Source: Frigoribacterium sp. PvP032 (lineage in GTDB: Bacteria; Actinomycetota; Actinomycetes; Actinomycetales; Microbacteriaceae). From it: a stretch of 64,000 nucleotides of DNA. Below the pieces are notes generated by a model. That model searched no databases. It saw only the letters and a program-made list of their open reading frames with translations, and was not told the DNA's origin. The first letter of the stretch is position 1, and the number at the start of each line of letters is the position of its first letter. Both the position numbers and the translations under genes were made by a program. Location of the stretch: positions 1,302,001 through 1,366,000 of the forward strand of contig NZ_JAFIBM010000001.1 of NCBI RefSeq assembly GCF_017833035.1, given 5' to 3'. Of this stretch, positions 8,941-18,755 are shown in pieces.

Positions 8941-10279
8941 CCGCGTCGTACTCCACGTCCTTCGTCTCCCGGCTGAGCAGCAGCGCGACGAGCGTGAGCA
9001 CCGCCATCGACGAGAGGTACAGGCCCACGAGCCACGTGCTGCCGCCGGCCGCCTGCCAGAGCGCGACCGCGATGAACGGGGCGACGGCCGCGCCGAGGAT
9101 GCTGGCGACGTTGTAGCTGATGGCCGAGCCCGTGTAGCGCACGCTGGTCGGGAACAGCTCGGGCAGCACCGCGCCCATGGGGCCGAAGGTGAGCCCCATC
9201 AGCGTGAACCCGACGATCAGCAGGGCCTGGGCCCCGAGCGCCCCGGCCGCGAAGAACGGCGCGAACAGGAACCCGAAGACGAGGATCGCGCTCGTCACGA
9301 CGATGAGCAGGGCGCGTCGGCCGAAGCGCTCGGCCAGCGGGCCCGACACGAGCGTGAAGATCCCGAAGAACACGCAGCCGAAGATGAGCATCAGCAGGAA
9401 CTGCGTGCGGTCGATGCCGAGCCCCGGGGCCGCGCCCGACGCCTCCGCGGTGCCGTACGTCAGGGTGAAGGTCGTCATCAGGTAGAAGAGCGTGTACGTC
9501 GCCAGCATGATGAACGTGCCGAGGACGAGCGGGCGCCAGCTCGTCGTGAAGACGCGGGCGAGCGGCAGCTTGGCGACGTTGCCCGAGTCGACCACGGCCT
9601 GGAACGCCGGAGTCTCGATGAGCTTGAAGCGGACGTAGAGCCCGATGATCACCAGCAGGGCGCTCGCGAGGAACGGCACGCGCCAGCCCCAGCTGAGGAA
9701 CTGCTCGTCGGTGAGGTTCGCGTTCAGGACGATGAAGACGAGGTTGGCGATGATGAAGCCGATCGGGGCGCCGAGCTGCGGGAACGTGCCCCAGATCGCG
9801 CGACGGCCGGCCGGGGCGTTCTCCGTCGCGAGCAGCGCGGCGCCGCTCCACTCGCCGCCGAGGCCGAGGCCCTGGCAGAAGCGCAGCACGACCAGGCACG
9901 CGGGCCCGGCGACGGCCCAGCCCGGCGTCGTGCCGGCGGGGATGCAGCCGATCAGCACCGTCGCGACCCCCATGGTCAGCAGGGAGGCGACCAGGGTGCC
10001 CTTGCGGCCGATGCGGTCGCCGAAGTGACCGAACACGATCGAGCCGACGGGGCGCGCGATGAACGCGACCCCGAAGACCGCGAAGGAGGCGAGCCTCGCG
10101 ACGGCCGGGTCGTCGTTCGCGAAGAAGATGGTCGGGAACACCAGCACGGCCGCCGTCGCGTAGACGTAGAAGTCGTAGAACTCGATGGACGTGCCGACGA
10201 GGCTCGCGAGGACGACGCGCGAGCGCTTGTTGACGGGCTGTGCGGTGGGCGTCGACGAGGCGACGGTGCTGCGGGACAT
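8933..10279 (-). CDS. MFS transporter of the metabolite:H+ symporter (ProP/ShiA-like) family
   Basis: 448 residues from ATG 10279 with GGAG upstream; a longer frame to 10447 adds a Pro/Arg-rich stretch unlike the family. It has twelve hydrophobic segments, with the subgroup's opening VGTSIEFYDFYVYATAAVLVF, the loop GHFGDRIGRKGTLV and QGLGLGGEWSGAALLATENAP, all hallmarks of the MHS group that takes up osmolytes, shikimate, citrate or other carboxylates. Its substrate cannot be assigned. A TAAGAT box at 10445-10450 on the minus strand may be its promoter, giving a leader of about 165 bases. Confidence 0.85.
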   Translation of the reverse strand: MSRSTVASSTPTAQPVNKRSRVVLASLVGTSIEFYDFYVYATAAVLVFPTIFFANDDPAVARLASFAVFGVAFIARPVGSIVFGHFGDRIGRKGTLVASLLTMGVATVLIGCIPAGTTPGWAVAGPACLVVLRFCQGLGLGGEWSGAALLATENAPAGRRAIWGTFPQLGAPIGFIIANLVFIVLNANLTDEQFLSWGWRVPFLASALLVIIGLYVRFKLIETPAFQAVVDSGNVAKLPLARVFTTSWRPLVLGTFIMLATYTLFYLMTTFTLTYGTAEASGAAPGLGIDRTQFLLMLIFGCVFFGIFTLVSGPLAERFGRRALLIVVTSAILVFGFLFAPFFAAGALGAQALLIVGFTLMGLTFGPMGAVLPELFPTSVRYTGSAISYNVASILGAAVAPFIAVALWQAAGGSTWLVGLYLSSMAVLTLVALLLSRETKDVEYDAAG

Positions 10280-10444
10280 GCGGACTCCGGTGCGGCGAGG
10301 AGCGGACGAGTGGCGGCGGCCGGGCGACGTCCGGAGCCAGGTGGGCTCGACGGGGTCGCTGGCGGAGATCCGGCCCCGGGAGATCGGCGGGGCGTGCGGT
10401 GCCGTGGTGCGTGGTGCAGGTGACCGCTCGTGACAGCCGTCGTC

Positions 10445-10450
10445 CATCTT
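10445..10450 (-). promoter_or_regulatory. possible -10 element for the MFS gene
   Basis: TAAGAT on the minus strand in the 205-base gap between ribA's 3' end and the MFS start. It stands out in a G+C-rich gap, but no -35 match is visible. Nothing else was recognised in the gap. Confidence 0.3.
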
Positions 10451-10484
10451 ACGTCGCAGCGGGAGGTGCCGCTGTCCGTGTCCG

Positions 10485-11138
10485 TCAGGCGTCGCCGTGA
10501 AGCTGCCCCGGCAGCTCGTGTCCCATGCGGTCGCGCTTGGTGTCGAGGTAGCCCTCGTTGAAGGCTCCCACCCCGACGACCAGGGGGACGGACTCGAGCA
10601 CCTCGATGCCGTGCTGCACGAGCTGGCGTCGCTTCTCGGGGTTGTTGCTGAGCAGGCGGACCGACGTGACGCCGAGGTCGCGCAGCATGTCGGCGGCGGC
10701 GCCGTACTGGCGCGAGTCCGCCGGCAGGCCGAGGGCGAGGTTGGCGTCGAGCGTGTCGAGGCCGTCCTCCTGCAGCCGGTAGGCGCGCAGCTTGTTGATC
10801 AGGCCGATGCCGCGGCCCTCGTGGCCGCGCAGGTAGACGACGACGCCGCCGTGGTCGCGGATCGTGTCGAGGGCGGCGTCGAGCTGGGGCCCGCACTCGC
10901 ACTTGAGCGAGCCGAAGGCCTCGCCGGTCAGGCACTCGGAGTGCACGCGGACCAGCGCGCCGTCCGAGGGCGCGGTGCCGTCGGGCCCCGAGGCGACGAT
11001 CGCGATGTGGTCGGCGCCGGTCTCGACGTCGGTGTAGGCGCGCATCCGGAACGTGCCGTGCGAGGTCGGGACGGTCGTCTCGACCTCGAAGGTCACGTGC
11101 GAGACGCGGGAGGAGTCGGGGGTGCGGGCGTCGGTCAT
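10485..11138 (-). CDS. ribA: GTP cyclohydrolase II
   Basis: Opens GTP to 2,5-diamino-6-ribosylamino-4(3H)-pyrimidinone 5'-phosphate, the first committed step of riboflavin synthesis. At 217 residues it is the stand-alone enzyme with no fused DHBP synthase (RibB) domain. Zinc-binding cysteines lie in SECLTGEAFGSLKCECG, and the catalytic loop is YLRGHEGRGIGL. Substrate residues are in LSNNPEKRRQL. ATG overlaps the ribD stop by 4 bases. RibB and RibE/H are not in the window. Confidence 0.93.
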   Translation of the reverse strand: MTDARTPDSSRVSHVTFEVETTVPTSHGTFRMRAYTDVETGADHIAIVASGPDGTAPSDGALVRVHSECLTGEAFGSLKCECGPQLDAALDTIRDHGGVVVYLRGHEGRGIGLINKLRAYRLQEDGLDTLDANLALGLPADSRQYGAAADMLRDLGVTSVRLLSNNPEKRRQLVQHGIEVLESVPLVVGVGAFNEGYLDTKRDRMGHELPGQLHGDA

Positions 11139-12181
11139 GAGGTGCTCCGGGTGTCGTCGCGGGCCACGACCAGGAGGTCGGTGCCGAGCAGGGTGACGTC
11201 GGCGACGCGGAGGCGCCGCTGGTCGTCGATCGTGGCGACGCCGAGGTCGTCGAGCGCGGTGCGCGCGCCGCCGATCAGCGTCGGGGCGAGGTAGACGAGG
11301 TAGTCGTCGGCGAGGCCGGCCCGGACGAAGGCACTCGCCACGGTCGGGCCGCCCTCGACGAGCACGCTGCGGACCCCGAGTCGCCAGAGTGCGTCGAGCG
11401 CAGCGGCAGGGTCGTGCCCCGCGACCTGCACGAGCTCGCGCGGGTGGCTCCGGAGGCGGGCGTCGGCCGGCACCGCCCGGTCACCGACCACGACGGGGAC
11501 CGGCTGGTCGGCGAGCAGCTCGCCCGCGTCGCCCCGTGCCGTGAGGCTCGGGTCGTCGGCGAGGACCGTGCCCGTGCCGACGAGGATCGCGTCGTGGGCG
11601 GCACGCACCTCGTGCACGTGCTGCCGGGCGGCGGTGCCGGTGATCCAGCGACTCGTACCGTCGGGCGCGGCGGCTCGGCCGTCGAGGCTCGAGGCCCACT
11701 TGACGGTCACGAACGGACGGCCGTGCCGCGCCGGCACCAGCCAGCGGCGCACCAGCTCGGTCGCCTCGTCGACGAGGAGGCCCCGCTCGACCGCGACGCC
11801 GGCCTCGAGGAGGCGCGCACCGCCTCCTGAGGACCGCTCGCCCGGGTCGTCGACCGCGTACACGACACGGGCCACGCCCGCCTCGATCAGGGCCGTGCTG
11901 CACGGCCCGGTGCGGCCGGTGTGGTCGCACGGCTCGAGCGTGACGACCGCCGTGAGGCCAGAGGCCCCGGTCTCGCCGAGCTGGGCCAGCGCGTCGATCT
12001 CCGCGTGCGGCGTGCCCGCGCCGCGGTGCCAGCCCTCGGCGGCCGTGCTGCCGTCGGGTCGCAGCAGCACGCAGCCCACCTGGGGGTTGTCGCCGCGGGC
12101 CGGGCCCCTGGCCGCCAGCTCGAGCGCACGCCGCATCGCCGTCTCGACGACGGCGGCGTCGGGGGTGAGGTGGTCGGTCAC
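11135..12181 (-). CDS. ribD: bifunctional riboflavin deaminase/reductase RibD
   Basis: 348 residues. The N-terminal deaminase has the zinc signature HAEIDALAQ and EPCDHTGRTGPC; the C-terminal dihydrofolate-reductase-like domain has VTVKWASSLDGRAA, SRWITG and VLVEGGPTVASAF. It deaminates and then reduces the RibA product. The start is GTG 12181, which overlaps the GNAT stop (GTGA). No FMN riboswitch was seen upstream, which is expected for a gene inside a coupled operon. Confidence 0.93.
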   Translation of the reverse strand: MTDHLTPDAAVVETAMRRALELAARGPARGDNPQVGCVLLRPDGSTAAEGWHRGAGTPHAEIDALAQLGETGASGLTAVVTLEPCDHTGRTGPCSTALIEAGVARVVYAVDDPGERSSGGGARLLEAGVAVERGLLVDEATELVRRWLVPARHGRPFVTVKWASSLDGRAAAPDGTSRWITGTAARQHVHEVRAAHDAILVGTGTVLADDPSLTARGDAGELLADQPVPVVVGDRAVPADARLRSHPRELVQVAGHDPAAALDALWRLGVRSVLVEGGPTVASAFVRAGLADDYLVYLAPTLIGGARTALDDLGVATIDDQRRLRVADVTLLGTDLLVVARDDTRSTS

Positions 12182-12837
12182 GAGTCCTCCGGGAGGCGCG
12201 GGGCGCCCTGCGGTTGCCGGGCACTGTCGTCAACGCCGTCGGCGCGCGGCCATTCCCGCGGGGGGTCGCCGACCCCGCCGGTCAGGTCGGGCCAGCCCTG
12301 CTTCGGGAAGTGCTCGTCGCCGGGGCGCAGCCGCGCCTTCCAGCAGAGCGGCCGAGCGCCGTCGCGGCCGGGGTGCATCCCCGGCCCGACACCCGTGTAG
12401 GTGAAGCCGCAGCGTCGAGCGACCGCCGCGGAGGCGTCGTTCCCGACGTAGCCCTCCCAGTGCAGCTGGTCGAGGCCGGCGTCGCCGAGCGCCCAGTCGG
12501 CCACGAGCCGGACCGCCGCGGTCATCAGGCCACGGCCTCGTGCCGCTGGCGTCGTCCAGAAGCCGATGTCGCGGGTGCCCAGCCGCACGCTCACGACGCC
12601 GAGCAGCAGCGACGAGCCGGGCCCGCGCAGGCCCCAGGTCGCCTCGCGACCCGTGGCCCAGCCGTGGTCGACGATGCGCTCGAGGAAGAACTGCGCGTCG
12701 GCCCGCGAGTAGGGCGCCGGCACGGTCGTGAAGCGCTGCAGCACCGGGTCCTGGCAGGCCTCGACGATGGCATCGACGTCGGCCGGTCCCGGCACCTCGA
12801 GCCGGACCGCGGGCGACTCGAGCACGAACGGCTGCAC
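12178..12837 (-). CDS. GNAT-family N-acetyltransferase (RimJ/RimL-like)
   Basis: 219 residues from GTG 12837, two bases after the trpS stop. Layout is that of RimJ/RimL acetyltransferases that acetylate protein N-termini or small molecules: LESPAVRLEVPGPADVDAI at the N-terminus, FWTTPAARGRGLMTAAVRL as the acetyl-CoA pyrophosphate loop (Q/RxxGxG/A type), and the NDASAAVARRCGFTYTG segment. The last 40 or so residues (after GDEHFPKQGW) are polar and outside the domain. Its place between trpS and ribD gives no substrate clue. The reading frame stays open far upstream inside trpS, which is shadow coding. Confidence 0.8.
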   Translation of the reverse strand: MQPFVLESPAVRLEVPGPADVDAIVEACQDPVLQRFTTVPAPYSRADAQFFLERIVDHGWATGREATWGLRGPGSSLLLGVVSVRLGTRDIGFWTTPAARGRGLMTAAVRLVADWALGDAGLDQLHWEGYVGNDASAAVARRCGFTYTGVGPGMHPGRDGARPLCWKARLRPGDEHFPKQGWPDLTGGVGDPPREWPRADGVDDSARQPQGAPRLPEDS

Positions 12838-12839
12838 GG

Positions 12840-13949
<1,110 letters not shown>

Positions 13950-14795
13950 TCAGATGTCGTAGTCGACGACGACGGGGGCGTGGTCCGACCAGCGCTTGTC
14001 GTACGAGGCGGCGCGGTCGACGACGAGGCCGGAGGCACGCTCGGCGAGGGCAGGGGTCGCGACGTGGTAGTCGATGCGCCAGCCGGTGTCGTTGTCGAAG
14101 GCCTGGCCTCGCCACGACCACCACGAGTACGGCCCCTCGACCTCGCCGGCCAGGCGACGGCCGACGTCGACCCAGCCGAGGCCGGTGCCGCCCTCGCCGT
14201 CGGCGGTCTCGACGGGCTCGCCCTCGGGGCCGAAGAAGCGGTCGAAGTAGGCGCGCTCACGGGGCAGGAAGCCGGCGCGCTTCACGTTGCCCTTCCAGTT
14301 CTTGATGTCGAGCTCGCGGTGCCCGACGTTGAGGTCGCCGGTGACGACCGCGAGCTCGGAGTGCGCGGCGAGCTGGGGCAGCCGCTCGGTCATCGCGTCG
14401 AGGAACTTCCACTTCTCGTCCTGCTTCTCGGTGCCGACCTCGCCCGAGTGCACGTAGGTGCTGACGACCGTGACGATCGTGCCGTCGACGTCGTAGTCGG
14501 CCTCGATCCAGCGACCGGCGCTGTCGAAGTCGTCTGCGCCGAGCTCGACGCGGTGGATCTGGGCCGCGCCGCGGGAGGCGATGGCCACGCCGGCGCGCCC
14601 CTTGGCCGTGGCGGGGTGGTGCAGCACGTTCCACTCGGGGCCGAGCAGGCCCTCGAGGTCCTCTGTCGTGGCCCGCACCTCCTGCAGGGTCAGGACGTCG
14701 ACGTCACGGTCGGCGAGCCACTCGCCCATGCCCTTGCGGTACGCGGCACGGATGCCGTTGACGTTGACCGAGGCGAGACGAAGACGAGAACCCAT
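13950..14795 (-). CDS. xth: exodeoxyribonuclease III (AP endonuclease)
   Basis: 281 residues of the EEP nuclease fold used in base-excision repair. Motifs: LASVNVNGIRAAYRKG, metal ligand Glu in LTLQEVRAT, VVTGDLNVGHRELDIKNWKGN, WRIDYHVATP and the C-terminal catalytic WSDHAPVVVDY. ATG 14795 lies 7 bases after TAGTCT on the same strand, matching the leaderless pattern. Upstream open frame into yihY is shadow coding. Confidence 0.93.
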   Translation of the reverse strand: MGSRLRLASVNVNGIRAAYRKGMGEWLADRDVDVLTLQEVRATTEDLEGLLGPEWNVLHHPATAKGRAGVAIASRGAAQIHRVELGADDFDSAGRWIEADYDVDGTIVTVVSTYVHSGEVGTEKQDEKWKFLDAMTERLPQLAAHSELAVVTGDLNVGHRELDIKNWKGNVKRAGFLPRERAYFDRFFGPEGEPVETADGEGGTGLGWVDVGRRLAGEVEGPYSWWSWRGQAFDNDTGWRIDYHVATPALAERASGLVVDRAASYDKRWSDHAPVVVDYDI

Positions 14796-14802
14796 GCCAG
14801 AG

Positions 14803-14808
14803 AGACTA
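14803..14808 (-). promoter_or_regulatory. -10-like element for xth, created next to a duplicated stop codon
   Basis: TAGTCT on the minus strand, 7 bases before ATG 14795. Its TAG belongs to the second copy of a 12-base duplication of the yihY gene end. Confidence 0.45.
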
Positions 14809-14830
14809 GCGGCGGAGGGACTAGCGGCGG
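14804..14830. repeat. 12-bp duplication spanning the YihY stop codon
   Basis: GACTAGCGGCGG at 14804-14815 and 14819-14830, period 15. On the minus strand the 14819-14830 copy holds the yihY TAG stop; the other copy supplies the -10-like box of xth. Confidence 0.9.
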
Positions 14831-15915
14831 CCCGGGTGCCGGAGGGCCCGCGGCAGCCGGGAGGCGAGGCCGCGGAGGCGCTCGGCCGCCTGCGTCCTGC
14901 GGGAGCCGAGCTGCGCCTCCTCGGCCAGCCGCGCCTCCTCGAGCAGGCGCAGTCGTTCCGCCTCGGCGTGAGGGTCGGCGAGCACCCCGATGTCGTCCAT
15001 GCCGACGGCGATCCAGCCCGCGGCGAGCAGCAGCACCTGGCAGAGCAGGTTGATGACGAGCAGGAGGCCGACGATCGCGGCGAACGACGCCAGCAGGGGG
15101 TTCGAGCCGGCTGCGCGCAGCAGCGTCCCGCCGACGAAGGTGATGAGCACGAACCCGGCACCGCCGATCGCCGAGCCGGCGAGGAGGCGCCTGACCGGGA
15201 TGTGCAGGCCTGCCAGCACCCGGAACAGCACGGCGAGCACGGCCGTGTCGAAGACGAAGACGAGCACCAGCCCGACGAGCCGCAGCAGGGCCACGGAGGC
15301 GTCGGAGTCGGTCGAGAGGCCGACGAGGCGCAGCCCCCAGGTCACGGCCGTCGTGCTCAGCAGCGAGATCGAGGCCGAGACGAGCACCGTCGCCCCGAAC
15401 GCCAGCGCGAGCACCAGGTCGCGGGCGATCAGCCGCAGGAGGGGCGTCGCCGGCTGAGGGGCCCGGAAGACGGTCCGGACCGAGTCGCGCATGCTGCCGA
15501 AGAGCCTGATCGACGAGAAGAGCAGCCCGACGAGGGCGACCGTGCCGGTCCAGCCGAAGACCGAGGCGTTCATCAGCGCGCCCGGCTCGACGACGCCGGC
15601 GCCGGAGTCGTCCTTGATCACGCCCGGCACGGCCGACTGGATGAAGGTGATCAGCTCGTCGCGCACGACGTCGTTGCCGGCGATGACGAAGCCCGCGACG
15701 CTGAAGCCGACCCAGAGGGCGGAGAACAGGGCGAAGAGCGCCTGGTACGTGAGGCCGGCGGCCAGCAGGGGGCCCTTCTGCACGACATGCCGGCCGACCA
15801 CCCGCACGGCCCTCGACGACGCGAGGCGCGACCCGGCCGCACGGGCGGCGGAGGCGGCGGTGGCAGCGTCGGGGGCGACGCCGCCCTGCTCGGTGTCGTC
15901 GGGGCGGCGGCGCAT
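14821..15915 (-). CDS. YihY/BrkB-family inner-membrane protein
   Basis: 364 residues with about six membrane helices, including QALFALFSALWVGFSVAGFV, LVLALAFGATVLVSASISLL and LVGLVLVFVFDTAVLAVLF, and the family's GSAIGGAGFVLITFVGGTLL. Function is unsettled; the family was once mis-called ribonuclease BN. ATG 15915 is chosen because TACCCT lies 6 bases upstream on the same strand, while an earlier frame to 16044 runs into ptsI. The C-terminus is a basic, Arg/Glu-rich cytoplasmic tail with coiled-coil-like AEAERLRLLEEARLAEEAQL. Confidence 0.88.
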   Translation of the reverse strand: MRRRPDDTEQGGVAPDAATAASAARAAGSRLASSRAVRVVGRHVVQKGPLLAAGLTYQALFALFSALWVGFSVAGFVIAGNDVVRDELITFIQSAVPGVIKDDSGAGVVEPGALMNASVFGWTGTVALVGLLFSSIRLFGSMRDSVRTVFRAPQPATPLLRLIARDLVLALAFGATVLVSASISLLSTTAVTWGLRLVGLSTDSDASVALLRLVGLVLVFVFDTAVLAVLFRVLAGLHIPVRRLLAGSAIGGAGFVLITFVGGTLLRAAGSNPLLASFAAIVGLLLVINLLCQVLLLAAGWIAVGMDDIGVLADPHAEAERLRLLEEARLAEEAQLGSRRTQAAERLRGLASRLPRALRHPGRR

Positions 15916-15921
15916 GCACCC

Positions 15922-15927
15922 AGGGTA
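15922..15927 (-). promoter_or_regulatory. -10-like element for yihY
   Basis: TACCCT on the minus strand, 6 bases before ATG 15915. Confidence 0.45.
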
Positions 15928-15962
15928 CGGGCGCGTGCACGGGTCGTCCGCCACCGCTCGCG

Positions 15963-15968
15963 TACGAT
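15963..15968 (+). promoter_or_regulatory. -10-like element for ptsI
   Basis: TACGAT on the plus strand in the yihY-ptsI divergent gap, about 70 bases before the chosen ptsI start. Confidence 0.35.
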
Positions 15969-16037
15969 GTCGCTGACCCCGCGGCGCCGCCGACCAGCGT
16001 GCCCGCCGCAGACACCGCGAGCACGAAGAGGTACACA

Positions 16038-17690
16038 GTGGCACTACAGGGCGTTGGCGTCGGACGTGGAGTGGCCGTCGGCCCCGTCCTGAGGATGCCC
16101 GAGCCGCTCCCCGAGCCCGGCACCGGGGGGCGCACCGCGGACGCCGCCGTCGAGTCGGCCGCCGTCGAGAAGGCGCTCGCCGCCGTCGCCGCCGACCTCA
16201 CCGCACGAGGCGAGAAGGCAGGAGGCGAGGCGAAGGACGTCCTGGACGCCCAGGCCCTGATGGCCCAGGACCCGACCCTCGTCGAGGACGTCGACCAGCG
16301 CATCGCCGACGGCTCCACGGGCGAGCGCGCGGTCTTCGAGGCCTTCGCCGCGTTCCAGGAGATGCTCGTCGGCATGGGCGGCTACATGGCCGAGCGCGCG
16401 ACCGACCTGGGCGACGTCGCCCAGCGCGTCATCGCCTCCCTGCGGGGCGTCGCCGCTCCCGGCGTGCCCGAGAGCGACACCCCCTTCGTGCTGGTCGCCC
16501 CCGACCTCGCACCCGCCGACACGGCCCTGCTCGACCTCGAGAAGGTCCTCGCGCTGATCACCCGCGACGGCGGCCCCACCTCGCACACGGCGATCCTCGC
16601 GCGCTCGAAGTCGATCCCCGCGATCGTCGGCGTCACCGGGGCCCTCGACCTCGCCGACGGCACCGTCGTCGTCGCCGACGCCGCGACCGGAGTCGTCACC
16701 GTCGACCCGTCCGCCGACGAGGTCGCCGAGGCCGAGCAGCGCATCGCCGACCGCGCCGCCGCGGCCGCCGCGCCCCTGACCGACGGCGCCCTCGCCGACG
16801 GCCACGCCGTGCCGCTGCTCGCGAACCTCGGCTCGCCCGACGAGGCCGCCGGCGCCGTCGCGCTCGGCGCCGAGGGCGTCGGCCTGTTCCGCACCGAGTT
16901 CCTGTTCCTCGGCAACAGCACCGCCCCGACCGTCGAGAGCCAGACCGCGAGCTACACCGCGCTGCTCGAGGCGTTCCCCGGCCGCAAGGTCGTCGTGCGC
17001 GCCCTCGACGCCGGGGCCGACAAGCCCCTCAGCTTCCTCAACGACGCGCACGAGGAGAACCCGGCACTCGGGCTGCGCGGCCTCCGCGCCCTGCGGGTCA
17101 AGGAGCAGATCCTGCGCGACCAGCTCAGCGCGCTCGCCGCCGCCCAGGCCGCGACGACGGCCGACCTCTGGGTGATGGCGCCCATGGTCAGCGACGCGGA
17201 GGAGACGGAGTACTTCGTGGCCCTGGGCCGCGAGCTCGGTCTCAAGACCGTCGGCGTGATGGCCGAGGTGCCGTCGCTCGCCGTGCTGGCCGACCAGATC
17301 TTCTCGTCGGCCGACTTCGTCAGCGTCGGCACGAACGACCTGACGCAGTACACCCTCGCCGCCGACCGCATGCTCGGCTCGGTCGCCCGCTACCAGGACC
17401 CGTGGCACCCTGCCGTCCTCCGCCTCGTCAAGGCGCTCGGCGACGCGGGGGCGGCTGCGGGCAAGCCCGTCGGCATCTGCGGTGAGGCCGCGGCCGACCC
17501 GCTGCTCGCCGTCGTGCTCGTCGGCCTCGGCGCGACCACGCTGTCGATGACGCCGGCCGCGCTCGCGGACGTCCGCCTCGAGCTGGGGAACCACACGCTC
17601 GAGCAGGCACGCGCCCTGGCGACCGCGGCGATCGCGGCGACGACCGCCTCCGGCGCGCGCGAGGCCGCCGAGGCCGTCGTCGCCGGCTGA
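16038..17690 (+). CDS. ptsI: phosphoenolpyruvate--protein phosphotransferase (PTS enzyme I)
   Basis: Transfers phosphate from PEP to HPr, the entry of the sugar phosphotransferase system. From GTG 16038 (AGAGG 6 bases upstream) it has 550 residues; a GTG at 15999 is in frame but has no clear site. The phospho-acceptor is His183 in GGPTSHTAILARSK. The C-terminal PEP-binding barrel shows EGVGLFRTEFLFLG, VSVGTNDLTQYTLAADR and catalytic Cys481 in PVGICGEAAADP. A PTS IIA/IIB pair is encoded at 52991-53706, and HPr is not in the window. The gene converges on the type VII operon end with only 13 bases between. Confidence 0.93.
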   Translation: MALQGVGVGRGVAVGPVLRMPEPLPEPGTGGRTADAAVESAAVEKALAAVAADLTARGEKAGGEAKDVLDAQALMAQDPTLVEDVDQRIADGSTGERAVFEAFAAFQEMLVGMGGYMAERATDLGDVAQRVIASLRGVAAPGVPESDTPFVLVAPDLAPADTALLDLEKVLALITRDGGPTSHTAILARSKSIPAIVGVTGALDLADGTVVVADAATGVVTVDPSADEVAEAEQRIADRAAAAAAPLTDGALADGHAVPLLANLGSPDEAAGAVALGAEGVGLFRTEFLFLGNSTAPTVESQTASYTALLEAFPGRKVVVRALDAGADKPLSFLNDAHEENPALGLRGLRALRVKEQILRDQLSALAAAQAATTADLWVMAPMVSDAEETEYFVALGRELGLKTVGVMAEVPSLAVLADQIFSSADFVSVGTNDLTQYTLAADRMLGSVARYQDPWHPAVLRLVKALGDAGAAAGKPVGICGEAAADPLLAVVLVGLGATTLSMTPAALADVRLELGNHTLEQARALATAAIAATTASGAREAAEAVVAG

Positions 17691-17703
17691 CGTCGAGGCC
17701 GCG

Positions 17704-18405
17704 TCAGAGGCCGAGGCGGTCGACGACCGCCTCGGCCGCCCGCAGCGTCGACGGCAGCAGGTCGGCGGGGCGCAGTGCTCCCGATCCGGCCAGGGCAGGG
17801 TCGGCGGGCAGCCGCACCACGCTCACCCCGGGGTGCTCGCCGGTGACCGCGCGGACGACGTCGTCGGCGCGAGGGCGTCCGAAGGGCTCCGTCACGACCA
17901 CGACCGTGGACGTCGGGCCCCCGCCGTCGCCGAGCGCGGTGAGCCGGTGCAGGGCCCGGCGGATCGCCTCGAGGCCTGCGGGGCTCGCCGGCGCCACGAG
18001 CACGGCGGAGTTCTCCGGGACCCGGAACACGTCGCCGGGGCCGGTCGCGTGGGCACCCAGGTCGTGCACCGTCAGGGCGGCGTCGTGCGAGGCCGCCCCC
18101 CGCGCGTGGACCGGCAGGCGGGCAGCCAGCGCGCCCTCGGTGTGGTCGCTCGCGCTCGGCGTGCCGCCGCGCCGGACGACGGCGTCCCAGACGAGAGCGG
18201 CGACGGTCGTGGTGCCGACGCCTCCTGCCGTCCCGGCCACGACCACGGTCCTGGCTCGGCCCCTCGCCGACTGACGGCGGGTGCCGGGCACGGACTCCGA
18301 CGAGACGGGAGAACCGTCCCCGGTCGCCCTGGTCGTCCCCGGCAGGCGCATGCTGCCCGGCACCGAGCCAGGTCGCACCACGTCGTCCCGCGACGGCCCG
18401 GTCAC
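17704..18405 (-). CDS. MinD/ParA-like protein with degenerate P-loop, last gene of type VII operon
   Basis: 233 residues from GTG 18405, which overlaps the preceding stop (GTGA). After a disordered N-terminus, VVVAGTAGGVGTTTVAAL occupies the deviant Walker A position of MinD/ParA proteins, but both lysines of KGGVGKT are replaced (Ala and Thr). The rest follows the fold: LTVHDLGAHATGP as a switch-like segment, VLVAPASPAGLEAIRRAL and VVVVTEPFGRPRADDV. MinD-like proteins occur in several type VII loci, but whether this one binds nucleotide is doubtful. A second one lies at 22701. Membrane targeting is not obvious. Confidence 0.65.
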   Translation of the reverse strand: MTGPSRDDVVRPGSVPGSMRLPGTTRATGDGSPVSSESVPGTRRQSARGRARTVVVAGTAGGVGTTTVAALVWDAVVRRGGTPSASDHTEGALAARLPVHARGAASHDAALTVHDLGAHATGPGDVFRVPENSAVLVAPASPAGLEAIRRALHRLTALGDGGGPTSTVVVVTEPFGRPRADDVVRAVTGEHPGVSVVRLPADPALAGSGALRPADLLPSTLRAAEAVVDRLGL

Positions 18406-18755
18406 GACGCGTCCTCGACGATGCACACGCCGTCCAGGGAGGCGGCGAGCCCCAACGCCACGGCGACCCCCGCGTCGCCGCGGGCCCCCCACGGCGCCCA
18501 CGCCTCCGTCCAGAAGACCGGCGTGCCCAGGCGCTCGGCGGCGCCGGGCGCCAGACGGGCGATCTCGTCAGCGGACTCCACGCGACTCGGGTGCCCGAAC
18601 GAGACGACGGCCGAGCCGTCCCCCGCGACGAGCTGCACGTAGGCTCCCGCCTCGACGGCGCGGACCCCCAGCCCGGGGTCGACCGCGAGGCCGGCCTGCA
18701 CGAGGGCCGTGGCGTCGGGCGGGCGGGACGTCACGACGACGATGTCACGAGGCAC
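18402..18755 (-). CDS. small conserved type VII-associated protein (paralogue of 37974-38321)
   Basis: 117 residues, no signal or membrane segment. It starts with GTG 18755 inside the 3' end of eccC (11-base overlap). It pairs with the 115-residue protein at 37974: both begin PR(D/E)I, and both end with a W-x-APxGxxGxxGVxVALxLA-type stretch and CIVEDA or CIVEDD. Both starts overlap the upstream stop by exactly 11 bases in the same CGTGA arrangement. No known domain is recognised. The conserved C-terminus suggests a small alpha/beta fold; function unknown, presumably in secretion or its control. Confidence 0.7.
   Translation of the reverse strand: MPRDIVVVTSRPPDATALVQAGLAVDPGLGVRAVEAGAYVQLVAGDGSAVVSFGHPSRVESADEIARLAPGAAERLGTPVFWTEAWAPWGARGDAGVAVALGLAASLDGVCIVEDAS

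Noticed and set aside
12182-12837. FMN riboswitch before ribD
   Set aside because: The region is the GNAT coding sequence and none of the conserved riboswitch elements were recognised.
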